Origin: Dyadobacter fermentans DSM 18053
GTDB lineage: Bacteria; Bacteroidota; Bacteroidia; Cytophagales; Spirosomataceae
Length of the DNA stretch: 64,000 nt
Direction: 5' to 3'
Assembly (NCBI RefSeq): GCF_000023125.1
Contig: NC_013037.1
Coordinates: 4,131,501-4,195,500 of the forward strand
This document shows positions 8,812-17,671 of this stretch, one piece after another. The translations under genes and the position numbers were made by a program. Below the pieces are notes generated by a model. The model was not told where the DNA came from. It did not search any database and saw only the letters and a program-made list of their open reading frames with translations. Within the stretch, counting starts at the first letter, position 1. Every line of letters starts with the position of its first letter.

Positions 8812-9840
8812 ATGTCAATCCTAAAAGCGGCCATCATTGGCGGAGGGCATATTGCCGATCAGAACCATCTTCCGGCGCTAGCTAAACTGTCCGATCGCGT
8901 CAAAGCCGTATCGATATGCAGCCGCGACATCCATAAGGCGCTGGCGCTGGCCGACAAACATGGCGTACCGTTCGCCTACGATAATCCCGATCAAATGTAC
9001 CGGAGTGAAGGCAAGCCCGACATCGTGATTAACTGCACCGCTAATAACCTGCATTACCCGTTCACGATGCAGGCCCTCGAAAACGGATGTCACGTGTTCT
9101 GCGAGAAGCCGCCAGCCATGAATGCGCGCGAAGCCCGCGAAATGGCCGATCTGGCTAAAAAGAAAGGATTAATACTAGCCTACAACTTCCAGCGACGCCA
9201 CGCACCGGAGTATGCGACATTGAAAAACTACCAAGCGACCGGTAACCTGGGCGAGATTTATCATATCAAAGCCAACTACCTGCGCCGCCGCGGCATTCCC
9301 GGCTGGGGCAACTTTACAAACAAAACCATCCAGGGAGGCGGTGCGCTCATCGATCTCGGCGTACACATCCTTGACCTCGCATTAGGCCTCACCGGCTATC
9401 AGCAACCTACTCGGATCGTCGCCAACACGTACGATTTTATCGGCAAAAGCGGCGGAAAGGGCTTGAAAGGTGCCTGGAATCCATCGACATTCGAGGTGGA
9501 AGATGCCTGCTTTGCACATTTGTCGTTCCCGGGGAACGTCAGCATTTCGCTGTCCACCTCATTTGCGCTCAATATGGAGCAGGAAGAGACGATCAACCTG
9601 GAAGTGTTCGGTACCAAGGGCGGCGCCCGGCTATTCCCGCTTTCGGTCCACACCGAAATAGCAGGCGAGCTGGCTGATATCCGTTTCCCACATTTGGCCG
9701 ATGTGGATTTTCAGCTGGAAAACACAACGGCGTTCCTGGATCTTTGTGATGGGGAGACGGCCAATATCTGCGACGGCGAGCAAGGCGCTATCCTGCAACA
9801 GATCGTTGAGCAAATTTACCAAAGCGCAGCAAATCAATAA
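8812..9840 (+). CDS. Gfo/Idh/MocA-family oxidoreductase
   Basis: An NAD(P)-dependent sugar or inositol dehydrogenase-like enzyme. The 342 residues from the ATG at 8812 open with the dinucleotide-binding motif AAIIGGGHIADQNH. The family's EKP motif appears in HVFCEKPPAMN, and GGGALIDLGVHILDLAL carries the conserved histidine segment. An in-frame ATG at 8770 would add 14 residues unlike the family, so 8812 is preferred. It lies 83 bases after the M56 gene and faces the exbD operon across a shared terminator. The substrate cannot be told from the sequence. Confidence 0.9.
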   Translation: MSILKAAIIGGGHIADQNHLPALAKLSDRVKAVSICSRDIHKALALADKHGVPFAYDNPDQMYRSEGKPDIVINCTANNLHYPFTMQALENGCHVFCEKPPAMNAREAREMADLAKKKGLILAYNFQRRHAPEYATLKNYQATGNLGEIYHIKANYLRRRGIPGWGNFTNKTIQGGGALIDLGVHILDLALGLTGYQQPTRIVANTYDFIGKSGGKGLKGAWNPSTFEVEDACFAHLSFPGNVSISLSTSFALNMEQEETINLEVFGTKGGARLFPLSVHTEIAGELADIRFPHLADVDFQLENTTAFLDLCDGETANICDGEQGAILQQIVEQIYQSAANQ

Positions 9841-9847
9841 GCAAGAA

Positions 9848-9880
9848 AAAGGGCTTGGAGATCCGATCTCCAAGCCCTTT
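9848..9880. terminator. Bidirectional terminator between the oxidoreductase and exbD
   Basis: A perfect 15-base stem, AAAGGGCTTGGAGAT (9848-9862) with ATCTCCAAGCCCTTT (9866-9880), has a CCG loop. On the minus strand it is followed by a T-rich run, so it fits best as the end of the exbB-exbD transcript. It also lies 8 bases after the plus-strand oxidoreductase stop. Confidence 0.85.
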
Positions 9881-9918
9881 CCATTCTCCTTACTCCCTCG
9901 TCCTTTCTCCCAAAAATT

Positions 9919-10311
9919 CTATTTAGCGGTAGCCATCACCATCTTGATATCGTTCTTGGCCCCGATTTCGAGCACATCCACCAGATCCTGCACGGCAAGG
10001 TTTTTATCGACTCTCAAAACGACGGTGCGCTCCTCCACGCCGGCAAAAATGCTTTGCAGCTGCGTTTCCAGATTATCGAAAGGGATCGGCTCTTTATCGA
10101 TAAAATAGGCCTTATTTTCGTCAACCGACAGGGTAATCTGCTTTTTGTACATCTGCTGCGTTGCCGATGCCTTGGGCAGCATCAGTTTGATCACGTTCGG
10201 ATTGGACATCGTCGAGATGATCAAAAAGAACAACAGCAGGAAGAACATGATATCGTTGAGCGAGTGCGTGAACACCTCCGGGGCAAACCGGCTCTTCCGA
10301 CGTATTTTCAT
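9919..10311 (-). CDS. exbD: ExbD/TolR-family biopolymer transport protein
   Basis: A 130-residue inner-membrane protein with one N-terminal transmembrane helix (about 17-38). The helix contains the conserved proton-path aspartate in SLNDIMFFLLLFF. A periplasmic domain follows (about 45-130), ending in the VVLRVDKNLAVQDLVDVL-type beta-alpha unit. With the ExbB-like protein encoded just upstream it would form a proton-driven motor that energises TonB or Tol proteins. The gap to the upstream gene is 62 bases on the same strand. No classical tonB gene follows, although TonB-type domains occur in the M56 genes 1.2-5 kb away. TolR is an equally possible label. Confidence 0.9.
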   Translation of the reverse strand: MKIRRKSRFAPEVFTHSLNDIMFFLLLFFLIISTMSNPNVIKLMLPKASATQQMYKKQITLSVDENKAYFIDKEPIPFDNLETQLQSIFAGVEERTVVLRVDKNLAVQDLVDVLEIGAKNDIKMVMATAK

Positions 10312-10373
10312 ATTGGAAAATGTAATGGGTTGTCAGATGGGGCAGATTGCGCGAACCTGCCATCCTTGAATAT

Positions 10374-11054
10374 CTATTTTGCAGCAACTGGCTTTTGGAG
10401 CACATCCAGGAAATCGGACGCGGCCATTTGCAGGCGCAATGCAAAACGGTCGATCTTCATATTCAGCAAGTGGTAACCCGCGTAGGCGATCAAACCGATG
10501 ATCAGACCGGAGCCGGACGTGATCATTTTCTCATACATACCACCGGCAATGGTGCTGATATTGAAGTCATTGGAAATCGAAATATCGTAGAAGATACGGA
10601 TGATACCGGAGATCGTACCCACGAAACCGAGCATCGGCGCAATACCGGCGATCACCCCGAGATAAGGCAAATTTCCCTCCATGCGCTGGATTTCGATCTG
10701 GCTGGCGTTTTCGATAGTCGTTTCAATGTCTTTGATCGGATAGCCAATCCGGCCGATCGCCCTTTCGAGAATGCGGCCTGCGGCATTACGCTGGTTTCTG
10801 CAAAGCGACTCGGCCGATTTCAGGTTACCCTGCTGGATAAAATCTTTCACATTATCGACAAATTGCGGCTCAATCCTACCATTTGCGCCAATCCCGAGGA
10901 AACGCTCGATGATCAGGAACAGCGTGGCGAGGAACAACAGCCCGAGTGGCAACATTACCCACCCCCCTTTGGCGAGCAGATCGATTACGGAAAGGCCCTG
11001 CTCAGCGACGGGTGCAGCCGCAGTAGAGTCAGTAAGTGCTTGCAGAAGCATCAT
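10374..11054 (-). CDS. exbB: MotA/TolQ/ExbB proton channel family protein
   Basis: A 226-residue inner-membrane protein with three predicted helices: about 28-52, about 128-152 with YLGVIAGIAPMLGFVGTISG, and about 168-192 with a small-residue pattern (SGSGLIIGLIAYAGY). These are the family's channel helices. It pairs with the ExbD-like protein encoded downstream. Transcription probably starts near 11155: TATATTTG on the minus strand at 11168-11161 fits the Bacteroidota minus-7 element, giving a leader of about 100 bases. Two consecutive ATGs occur, and the first is used here. Confidence 0.9.
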   Translation of the reverse strand: MMLLQALTDSTAAAPVAEQGLSVIDLLAKGGWVMLPLGLLFLATLFLIIERFLGIGANGRIEPQFVDNVKDFIQQGNLKSAESLCRNQRNAAGRILERAIGRIGYPIKDIETTIENASQIEIQRMEGNLPYLGVIAGIAPMLGFVGTISGIIRIFYDISISNDFNISTIAGGMYEKMITSGSGLIIGLIAYAGYHLLNMKIDRFALRLQMAASDFLDVLQKPVAAK

Positions 11055-11174
11055 ATCAGAAATAAAAAGTGAATGGTTAAGCGAATGAAACAGAGGTCGA
11101 TTCTATTCAAAAACAATTTTGATCTTAAACGGAGCAAAATGCCCCTTATTGTTCAAAGGGCAAATATAGGAAAA

Positions 11175-11801
11175 TTACTCTTTTGGTGGGGGAACGAGGC
11201 TGGTTACATTCTCGGTGCCGTCATAAAGATCGGCCATTTGCAGGGTTGCGCCAATGGTTTGAATTGTAATTGTTTCGGTCAGGGAGAATGCATCATCGGC
11301 CAGTATCCATTGATTACCGGGCATACGGCGGAAAACCTGCGCGTCGGCTTTACGGGAATCTATCGTCACATATTCCTGCAAGGTTTCAATGTCACGGTAC
11401 AATTTGAATTTCTGCCCGCGGTCGTACTCGCAGGTGAATGGGGAAAGAATTTCAATAATTACCGACGGGTTAATAATCGTGATGCGATCAAGCTTTGAAA
11501 ACTGGTTAGCCCCGCAGACAATCACAATGTCGGGATAAGTGTACAGTGAATTGGCGGGAATATGAATGCGCTGGTCACTGGATGAGCTTCGGCAGGATTT
11601 GTTCTTTTTCAAAACCTGATAAATTTCCCCGATCACATTCTCCTTTACCCGATTATGATTCGGTGCCGCACCCGACATTTTAATGATCTGCCCCTGAAAA
11701 TATTCGCTCTTTTCAAAGGCGTCGTTTTCAAGGCGGAGATATTCCTCTTCTGAATACATGGTCGGGTGGGGAAGTGCTAATGCGCGCGCTGCTATGGCCA
11801 T
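11175..11801 (-). CDS. Uma2-family (DUF820) nuclease-like protein
   Basis: The 208 residues fit the Uma2 family well: MYSEEEYLRLE near the start, the YPDIVIVCG strand with its aspartate, and VIIEILSPFTCEYDRGQKF with the glutamate and the SP-x-T-x-x-x-D-x-x-x-K pattern. EYVTIDS and a C-terminal beta strand follow. These are the expected catalytic positions of a PD-(D/E)xK fold. A minus-7-like TATATTTG lies at 11826-11819, just upstream. It is only distantly related to the first Uma2 gene at 4211. The family is abundant in some bacteria but its function is unproven. Confidence 0.88.
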   Translation of the reverse strand: MAIAARALALPHPTMYSEEEYLRLENDAFEKSEYFQGQIIKMSGAAPNHNRVKENVIGEIYQVLKKNKSCRSSSSDQRIHIPANSLYTYPDIVIVCGANQFSKLDRITIINPSVIIEILSPFTCEYDRGQKFKLYRDIETLQEYVTIDSRKADAQVFRRMPGNQWILADDAFSLTETITIQTIGATLQMADLYDGTENVTSLVPPPKE

Positions 11802-12008
11802 AGTGTGTTTCTTTTTACCAAATATACATTTTGCAACCTAAATCGAATGCACATTCAAACACCGATTATCCTGCGGGACTGCAATGCGTCACAATGAAAG
11901 CGGCCCGTTTGCAGTTCTATCATTAGTTGGAACAAATTCTTTGTGCAATTTTGCCGGCTCAAAGCCCGTGTATTGTCTGTGGGTGGTTTTTTTATTAAAC
12001 AAATATTT

Positions 12009-12830
12009 ATGAAAAGGACATTTTCAATATTGCTGGCGATAGCGTCGGCACTATGGATGGCTTCATGTCAGTTTCCCGACGAAAAAGATGATACCGACCC
12101 CATTGAAACGGGTACGATCCAACTGCAATTCGACAATATCGCAGGCAACCAGGATTTACAGCTCGATAGTGTGAGATACCAGAACTCGGCAGGAGAAGAT
12201 TTTACAGTGAGCATACTCAATTACTACATTTCCAATATCAAACTGATCAGAATGGACGGCAGCGTGTTCACGGTGCCACAGGATTCGAGCTATTTCCTGA
12301 TCCGCGAATCGAACCGCGAATCGCAGAAACTCACGATCAGGAATGTGCTCACCGGCGAGTATACCGGCGTGGAATTCACCATCGGCGTGGACAGCCTGCG
12401 GAGTGTCATGGACCCCTCGCAGCCCGGACGCAAAGGCATTCTCGACAAGGATAGCGGCCCTACCAACGAAGAGGCCATGTATTGGGACTGGAACCCAGGC
12501 TACATTTTCCTGAAAATGGAAGGCTCGTCCGATTCGTCGACGACCGCCAACGGGAAATACTTCTACCATATAGGAGGCTTCGGCGGCTTAACGGCGCCAA
12601 CGCTCAATAACATTAAAACCGTGAAACTGAATTTCCCCGGTCAGAAAGCCATCGTCACTACGAGCATCGTATCCAATGTACTTATTCAGGCCAATATCCT
12701 GAAAATATTCGACGGTCCGACGCAGCTGAGCATTAAGGAGAACCCCGGCGTGATGTTCACACCGTTTTCAAAAAATGTCGCCGACAACTATGCAGGCATG
12801 TTTAGTGTCAAGGAAATAAAAATCAACTGA
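12009..12830 (+). CDS. MbnP-family copper-binding lipoprotein
   Basis: The 273 residues from the ATG at 12009 start with a lipoprotein signal peptide (lipobox MASC, cysteine at about residue 19). An all-beta domain follows, opening with TIQLQFDNIAGNQDLQLDS, a pattern of MbnP proteins. The WxW motif is present as W159-D-W161, within MYWDWNPGY (DNA 12483-12491). In the Methylosinus protein the first tryptophan of this motif is oxidised to kynurenine by the partner MbnH to build a Cu(I) site. The MbnH-like gene follows after 17 bases. The in-frame extension upstream of 12009 is not conserved-looking. A periplasmic or outer-membrane copper role is inferred from the family. Confidence 0.85.
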   Translation: MKRTFSILLAIASALWMASCQFPDEKDDTDPIETGTIQLQFDNIAGNQDLQLDSVRYQNSAGEDFTVSILNYYISNIKLIRMDGSVFTVPQDSSYFLIRESNRESQKLTIRNVLTGEYTGVEFTIGVDSLRSVMDPSQPGRKGILDKDSGPTNEEAMYWDWNPGYIFLKMEGSSDSSTTANGKYFYHIGGFGGLTAPTLNNIKTVKLNFPGQKAIVTTSIVSNVLIQANILKIFDGPTQLSIKENPGVMFTPFSKNVADNYAGMFSVKEIKIN

Positions 12831-12847
12831 AATCACGTCCGCGAACG

Positions 12848-13969
12848 ATGATGAAGAAAATTGCAGGCATATTGATCGTGATGGCGGTAGTTTCCTGCGG
12901 CAGGAAGCCCGACAACCCCGAGCCGGTGGCCCCGCCCGCCAAAACGCCCACGCCCTTGCAATGGACGAAGCCGTCGTATTTCCCTGACCCGGTTTATGAT
13001 TTGTCCAAAAATCCATTGACCGTCGAGGGTGTCGAACTCGGCAAGTTCCTTTTTTACGACGGCATACTTTCCAGAACCGACAATATCGGCTGCGGCACGT
13101 GCCATCAGCAGCAGGCGGCATTTACGCATCACGGCCACGACCTGAGCCACGGCGTGGACGACCTGATCGGTACACGCAACGCCCCGTCGGTCCAAAATAT
13201 GGCTTGGAGCACCTCGTTTTTCTGGGACGGCGGCGTGCATGACATGGACCTGGTGCCGCCGGTGCCCATTCAAAACAAGGTCGAAATGGATGAGCGGGTT
13301 TCCAACGTGATCGAAAAATTGAGGAAAACCCCGGTTGCTGGTGCCGCCAAGCAGGTAGATTACCCCAAAATGTTCAAAGCGGCGTTCGGAAGCGATAGCA
13401 TCACAGCCGACCGGATGATGCTTGCATTGTCGCAGTTTATGATGACGATGGTGTCGGCTACATCGCGCTACGATTACTATGTGCGCGGCGACGCTTCGGC
13501 ATTAACTTCCCTGGAACAGAACGGCTTAACCATTTTCAAACAAAAATGCGCCTCCTGCCATGCCGGAGAGCTTTTTACCGATCAAAAGTTCCGGAACAAC
13601 GGCTTGAGGCCCAACCGGATCAACGATCAGGGCAGGTACGACATCACTTTGAACGAAAACGACCGGCTGAAATTCAAGGTGCCCAGCCTCCGCAATATCG
13701 GCCTTACCGCACCCTACATGCACGACGGCCGGTTCACAAACCTGGAACAGGTCCTCGACCATTATGCCAACGACCGGCCGGGCAACAAGGACAGCATCCA
13801 CGTGTCGCCCACCCTCGATCCGCTGCTGAATGTAGCTGGCCAAAAACGCGGAATCAGCCTGACAAGTGCCGAAAAACAATCCATCGTCGCATTCCTGAAA
13901 ACATTGAATGACGACGATTTCATCAAAGACAAACGTTTTTCCGACCCGGGTGTGGGGACGTCGTTTTGA
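12848..13969 (+). CDS. Diheme cytochrome c peroxidase/MauG-family protein (MbnH-like)
   Basis: A 373-residue lipoprotein (lipobox VVSC near residue 17) with two c-type heme sites, CGTCH at 82-86 and CASCH at 234-238. GLTAPYMHDGRFTNLEQ carries the conserved segment of the bacterial diheme peroxidase/MauG superfamily. The genes for an MbnP-family protein and this one are adjacent, which is the defining arrangement of MbnP/MbnH pairs. The likely role is oxidation of a tryptophan in MbnP rather than peroxide detoxification. An ordinary cytochrome c peroxidase remains possible. Heme attachment would need a cytochrome c maturation system elsewhere in the genome. Confidence 0.88.
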   Translation: MMKKIAGILIVMAVVSCGRKPDNPEPVAPPAKTPTPLQWTKPSYFPDPVYDLSKNPLTVEGVELGKFLFYDGILSRTDNIGCGTCHQQQAAFTHHGHDLSHGVDDLIGTRNAPSVQNMAWSTSFFWDGGVHDMDLVPPVPIQNKVEMDERVSNVIEKLRKTPVAGAAKQVDYPKMFKAAFGSDSITADRMMLALSQFMMTMVSATSRYDYYVRGDASALTSLEQNGLTIFKQKCASCHAGELFTDQKFRNNGLRPNRINDQGRYDITLNENDRLKFKVPSLRNIGLTAPYMHDGRFTNLEQVLDHYANDRPGNKDSIHVSPTLDPLLNVAGQKRGISLTSAEKQSIVAFLKTLNDDDFIKDKRFSDPGVGTSF

Positions 13970-14115
13970 TGCAACCGATGAACCGCTGCTTTGCCTGTCC
14001 CAAACGCACCGCCTTTCACGAACCCGGCCATTAAACCTTCATTAAAATCAAGGATTTTTGAGATTCGCGTTGTTACTTTGCAGGAATTCCAGTAGCAGTC
14101 AATACAATAACATAT

Positions 14116-14445
14116 ATGCAAAGCGGAGAAAAGAATGCGCAGCCCTGGTTGGGCAAAATGCAGGAAAAATGGGGATTGGAAACAACCAGGCAGGTTTTAT
14201 TGGTACTCGCGGTGTTCAGTTTGTCGGGCTCGTCGGTAGTTTGGCTCCGCAAAGGGCTGTTTAACCTCCTCGGGTATGACGATGCGACGCCGATGTGGCT
14301 CAAAACAATCACTTACATTCTGTTCATTTTCCCGACTTACCAGAGCCTGTTGCTGTTGTACGGGTTTCTGCTCGGCCAGTTCTCGTTTTTTTGGGAAAAG
14401 GAAAAGAAAATGTTCCGCTGGATCGCCGCCAAGTTCAAAAAATAG
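14116..14445 (+). CDS. Small membrane protein, DUF6787-like
   Basis: A 109-residue protein with two hydrophobic stretches, about 26-46 (VLLVLAVFSLSGSSVVW) and about 62-92, and a basic aromatic C terminus (WEKEKKMFRWIAAKFKK). It resembles small Bacteroidota proteins classed as DUF6787. I recognise this only from overall pattern and length. No enzymatic motif is visible. It is monocistronic, with its own terminator at 14478 ahead of ffh. Confidence 0.7.
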   Translation: MQSGEKNAQPWLGKMQEKWGLETTRQVLLVLAVFSLSGSSVVWLRKGLFNLLGYDDATPMWLKTITYILFIFPTYQSLLLLYGFLLGQFSFFWEKEKKMFRWIAAKFKK

Positions 14446-14477
14446 ACATTATGCAGGCCTCCGGGCCAGTGAATATT

Positions 14478-14520
14478 GAGGAGTACGGGAGCTAACTATC
14501 CTGTACTCCTCATTTTATTT
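14478..14520 (+). terminator. Rho-independent terminator before ffh
   Basis: GAGGAGTACGGGA (14478-14490) pairs with TCCTGTACTCCTC (14499-14511), a 13-base stem with one G-U pair. The loop is eight bases and an ATTTTATTT tract follows. Confidence 0.8.
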
Positions 14521-14521
14521 A

Positions 14522-14529
14522 TACCTTTG
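14522..14529 (+). promoter_or_regulatory. Minus-7 element of the ffh promoter
   Basis: TACCTTTG matches the Bacteroidota TAnnTTTG consensus. It lies 43 bases before the ffh ATG and directly after the upstream terminator. No good minus-33 element is visible. Confidence 0.55.
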
Positions 14530-14572
14530 TGTTTTATTTCAAATTCAGGTTCAGATTCATAGATATTACTCC

Positions 14573-15895
14573 ATGTTTGAAAACTTACAGGACAAGCTTA
14601 ATAACGCCTTTCGCACACTAAAAGGAAAGGACAGGATATCCGATATAAATGTTGCCGCCACCACCAAGGAAGTCCGCAAAGCGCTGGTTGATGCCGACGT
14701 AAACTTCAAGGTAGCCAAAGAAATTACAGACCGCATCCGTGAAAAGGCCATCGACAGAAAAATCCTGATTTCTGTTGAACCCGGGCAGATGTTTGTCAAA
14801 ATCGTGCAGGAAGAGCTCACTGAACTGATGGGCGGCAATGCCGAGGGGATCAATATCAAAGGCGACCCCGCGGTGATCCTGATCGCCGGTTTGCAAGGTT
14901 CCGGTAAAACCACATTCTCCGGAAAACTCGCTTCATTACTAAAAAAACAAGGGCGCCAGGTACTTTTGACTGCCTGCGACGTGTACCGCCCTGCGGCGAT
15001 CGACCAGCTGAAAGTGCTCGGAGAGCAGATCGGCGTGGAGGTATATTCTGAGCCTGAGAACAAAAATGCGGTAAGCATTGCGCAGAACGCGGTGTCGCAC
15101 GCTAAAAAATCCGGCAAAAAGATCGTGATCGTCGATACGGCGGGCCGTTTGGCAGTGGACGAGGTGATGATGAAAGAGGTGGAAGACATTAAAACTTCCG
15201 TAAAACCTTCCGAAATCCTCTTCGTAGTCGACTCGATGACCGGTCAGGACGCGGTGAACACGGCTAAAACCTTTAACGAAAGACTTGATTTCGACGGTGT
15301 AGTACTTACCAAACTCGACGGTGACGCCCGCGGTGGTGCGGCGCTTTCGATCCGCCAGGTGGTCGAAAAACCGATCAAATACATCAGTACCGGGGAAAAA
15401 ATGGAAGCGCTCGACTCCTTCTACCCCGATCGTATGGCAAGCCGGATCCTCGGCATGGGTGACGTGATCTCCCTCGTGGAACGCGCACAGCAGGCATTCG
15501 ACGAAGACGAGGCAAAGCGCATTAACGCCAAAATGCGTCAGAATAAATTCGATTTTGACGACTTCCTCGGCCAATTGCAGCAGATCAAAAAGATGGGTAA
15601 CGTAAAAGACCTCATCGGAATGATTCCGGGCATGGGCTCAGCCATTAAGAACCTCGATATCGACAACGAATCGTTCAAACCCATTGAAGCGATCATTCAG
15701 TCGATGACCAAAAAAGAACGCGAGAACCCCGATATCATCGACGGCAGCCGCAAAAAACGCATTGCAGCCGGTAGCGGCACCACCATTCTGCAAGTCAACA
15801 ACCTGATCAAACAATTTGATGAAATGCGGAAAATGATGAAAAAAATGAATACCATGCAGGCGGCCGGCAAGCTTGGCAAAGCAATGCGCCGCTAA
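14573..15895 (+). CDS. ffh: Signal recognition particle protein Ffh
   Basis: The SRP54-type GTPase binds signal sequences together with 4.5S RNA and hands ribosomes to FtsY. The 440-residue length is normal. An N domain (1-90) precedes the G domain with P-loop GLQGSGKT at 106-113, DTAGRLAVDEVMM and TKLDGDARGG. A methionine-rich M domain (about 325-440) contains MIPGMGSAIKN, the RNA-binding arginine/serine/glycine segment (SRKKRIAAGSGTT), and KMMKKMNTMQAAGK. It has its own promoter and terminator boundary. The barrel gene follows after 12 bases. Confidence 0.98.
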   Translation: MFENLQDKLNNAFRTLKGKDRISDINVAATTKEVRKALVDADVNFKVAKEITDRIREKAIDRKILISVEPGQMFVKIVQEELTELMGGNAEGINIKGDPAVILIAGLQGSGKTTFSGKLASLLKKQGRQVLLTACDVYRPAAIDQLKVLGEQIGVEVYSEPENKNAVSIAQNAVSHAKKSGKKIVIVDTAGRLAVDEVMMKEVEDIKTSVKPSEILFVVDSMTGQDAVNTAKTFNERLDFDGVVLTKLDGDARGGAALSIRQVVEKPIKYISTGEKMEALDSFYPDRMASRILGMGDVISLVERAQQAFDEDEAKRINAKMRQNKFDFDDFLGQLQQIKKMGNVKDLIGMIPGMGSAIKNLDIDNESFKPIEAIIQSMTKKERENPDIIDGSRKKRIAAGSGTTILQVNNLIKQFDEMRKMMKKMNTMQAAGKLGKAMRR

Positions 15896-15907
15896 AAACT
15901 CTCCTCG

Positions 15908-16408
15908 ATGAAACGAGTTCTTTTTGTACTGATGCTGATCGCCCTGCTGGGCCAGGGAAAGCTGCGGGCGCAGGCATCGGTGGGTTACTACCCGTGGAGC
16001 AGCCTGCTGACCGTCAGCACGAACGCGAAAAAAGTGATCTGGCTCGATACGCGGCTTCAAACCAATTCACTGTTCAGCAGTCTTAGCATTGACCTGCTTC
16101 CGATGATCAACCTCAAAAGAGGCGAAGTAGCCCAATGGTACATTGGTGGTGGCCTCCGGCTAAATCCTCTGTACCGCATTGCCGATCCCGACGCGGATGT
16201 AATCACGGTCGACGGCTATTCTGTCAACATAGGCGTGCGCATTGCGCCGCTTCCGATGAACCGCCGCATTATGCTCGCATTGGAATTGAACCCGTATGTC
16301 AAAGACAAGTTCGACAGCGGTGTTCTGAAAAGCCATTTTGGGATTGTTTATGCATTTGGTAAAAAGAAAAAGACGGACGCAGCGCCGGAACAACCGGTAA
16401 GCCCCTAG
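15908..16408 (+). CDS. Putative outer-membrane beta-barrel protein
   Basis: A 166-residue secreted protein with a clear signal peptide (cleavage near LRAQA, residue 22). Alternating aromatic/polar strands follow (QWYIGGGLRLNPLYRI, SVNIGVRIAPLPMNRR, SHFGIVYAFGK) and a hydrophilic Lys/Pro C-terminal tail. This resembles small eight-stranded-type barrels, but no specific family is recognised. It lies 12 bases after ffh and 17 before the phosphodiesterase gene, so the three may be co-transcribed. Confidence 0.7.
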   Translation: MKRVLFVLMLIALLGQGKLRAQASVGYYPWSSLLTVSTNAKKVIWLDTRLQTNSLFSSLSIDLLPMINLKRGEVAQWYIGGGLRLNPLYRIADPDADVITVDGYSVNIGVRIAPLPMNRRIMLALELNPYVKDKFDSGVLKSHFGIVYAFGKKKKTDAAPEQPVSP

Positions 16409-16425
16409 AAAACATCATTCAATTT

Positions 16426-17670
16426 GTGAAAACCCGCATTTCCTTCCTGTTAGGACTATTGTTGGCTGCAAGCATTGCCCCGAATGCTTTTTCGCAGGCT
16501 GCTAAAACCAAAAAGGTCGTCTTCGTGATTGTGGACGGCATTTCCAGCGACAGTAAGGAAAAAATCGCGACGCCCCATCTGGACGCGATCGCGAAGGTGG
16601 GCGGGTACACACGTGCGTACGTAGGCGGAGGCAAAGGCACCTACTCGCAAACGCCGACCATTTCGGCCGTGGGTTATAACAGCTTGCTCACGGGCACCTG
16701 GGTGAACAAGCATAATGTTTGGGATAATGATATTAAAGACCCGAACTATCACTACTGGACACTTTTTCGCTTTCTGGAAGAGCAATATCCACAAAAACGC
16801 ACCGCTATTTTCTCGACCTGGCTTGACAACCGCACCAAGCTTGTGGGTACCAACCTCCCACAAACCGGCCAGCTGCAAATCGACTATTCTTTCGATGGTT
16901 TCGAGCTGGACACCATGCATTTCAAGCACGACGAACAGAAGGAATACATTCACAAAATCGACGAGAAAGTTGTGAACGAGGCGGCCGCTTACATCCGCGA
17001 CAACGGCCCGGATATGTCATGGGTTTACCTCGAATACACCGATGATATGGGCCACAAATATGGCGACAGCGAGCAATTCCACAAAGCCATTCAAATGATG
17101 GACGACCAGATGGGCCGCCTTTGGAAATCTGTCTCCTACCGCGAGAAAACTTATAATGAAGACTGGCTCATCGTGATCACAACCGACCATGGCCGCGACG
17201 CCAAAACCGGCCAGGGCCACGGCGGCCAGAGCGATCGCGAACGCAGCACGTGGATCGTGACGAATGCAAAAAATTTGAATGCAAACTTCAAGGCGACACC
17301 CGGCGTAGTGGACATTTTCCCAACCGTGGCCCGTCATATGGACATTCATATCCCAAAAGAACAGTCGTTTGAAGTGGACGGCGTTGCATTTACAGGCAAG
17401 CTTTCAATCGTATCGCCGGTTGTTCAAAAATCGGCGGGCAAGGTGGATATTTCCTGGAAAGCCGTTGAAAAGGAAGGAAAAGTAAAAATCTGGCTCGCCA
17501 CGACCAATGAGTTCGAAAAAGGCGGTCGTGACCTGTATTACCTGATGGACGAGGTAGACGTGGCCAATGAAAAAGCCGGAATAGACATTTCGCAATATCC
17601 TTCCGGCTTCTTTAAGATCGTTATCGAGGGCAAATACAACAGCGTAAATCGCTGGGTTGTGGAAAAGTAG
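16426..17670 (+). CDS. Secreted alkaline-phosphatase-superfamily phosphodiesterase (nucleotide pyrophosphatase-like)
   Basis: A 414-residue secreted metal-dependent hydrolase. The start is a GTG at 16426 because the signal peptide (KTRISFLLGLLLAAS, cleavage near FSQA) begins there and no ATG lies close. The first metal aspartate is in VIVDGISSD, the nucleophile region is QTPTISAVGYNSLLTG, and later ligands are in TTDHGRDAKTGQGHGGQ. The C-terminal part (about 325-414) looks like a small beta domain ending in a strand rich in aromatic residues. A nucleotide or phospholipid substrate is likely but cannot be specified. It converges, 1 base apart, with the next gene. Confidence 0.85.
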   Translation: MKTRISFLLGLLLAASIAPNAFSQAAKTKKVVFVIVDGISSDSKEKIATPHLDAIAKVGGYTRAYVGGGKGTYSQTPTISAVGYNSLLTGTWVNKHNVWDNDIKDPNYHYWTLFRFLEEQYPQKRTAIFSTWLDNRTKLVGTNLPQTGQLQIDYSFDGFELDTMHFKHDEQKEYIHKIDEKVVNEAAAYIRDNGPDMSWVYLEYTDDMGHKYGDSEQFHKAIQMMDDQMGRLWKSVSYREKTYNEDWLIVITTDHGRDAKTGQGHGGQSDRERSTWIVTNAKNLNANFKATPGVVDIFPTVARHMDIHIPKEQSFEVDGVAFTGKLSIVSPVVQKSAGKVDISWKAVEKEGKVKIWLATTNEFEKGGRDLYYLMDEVDVANEKAGIDISQYPSGFFKIVIEGKYNSVNRWVVEK

Positions 17671-17671
17671 G

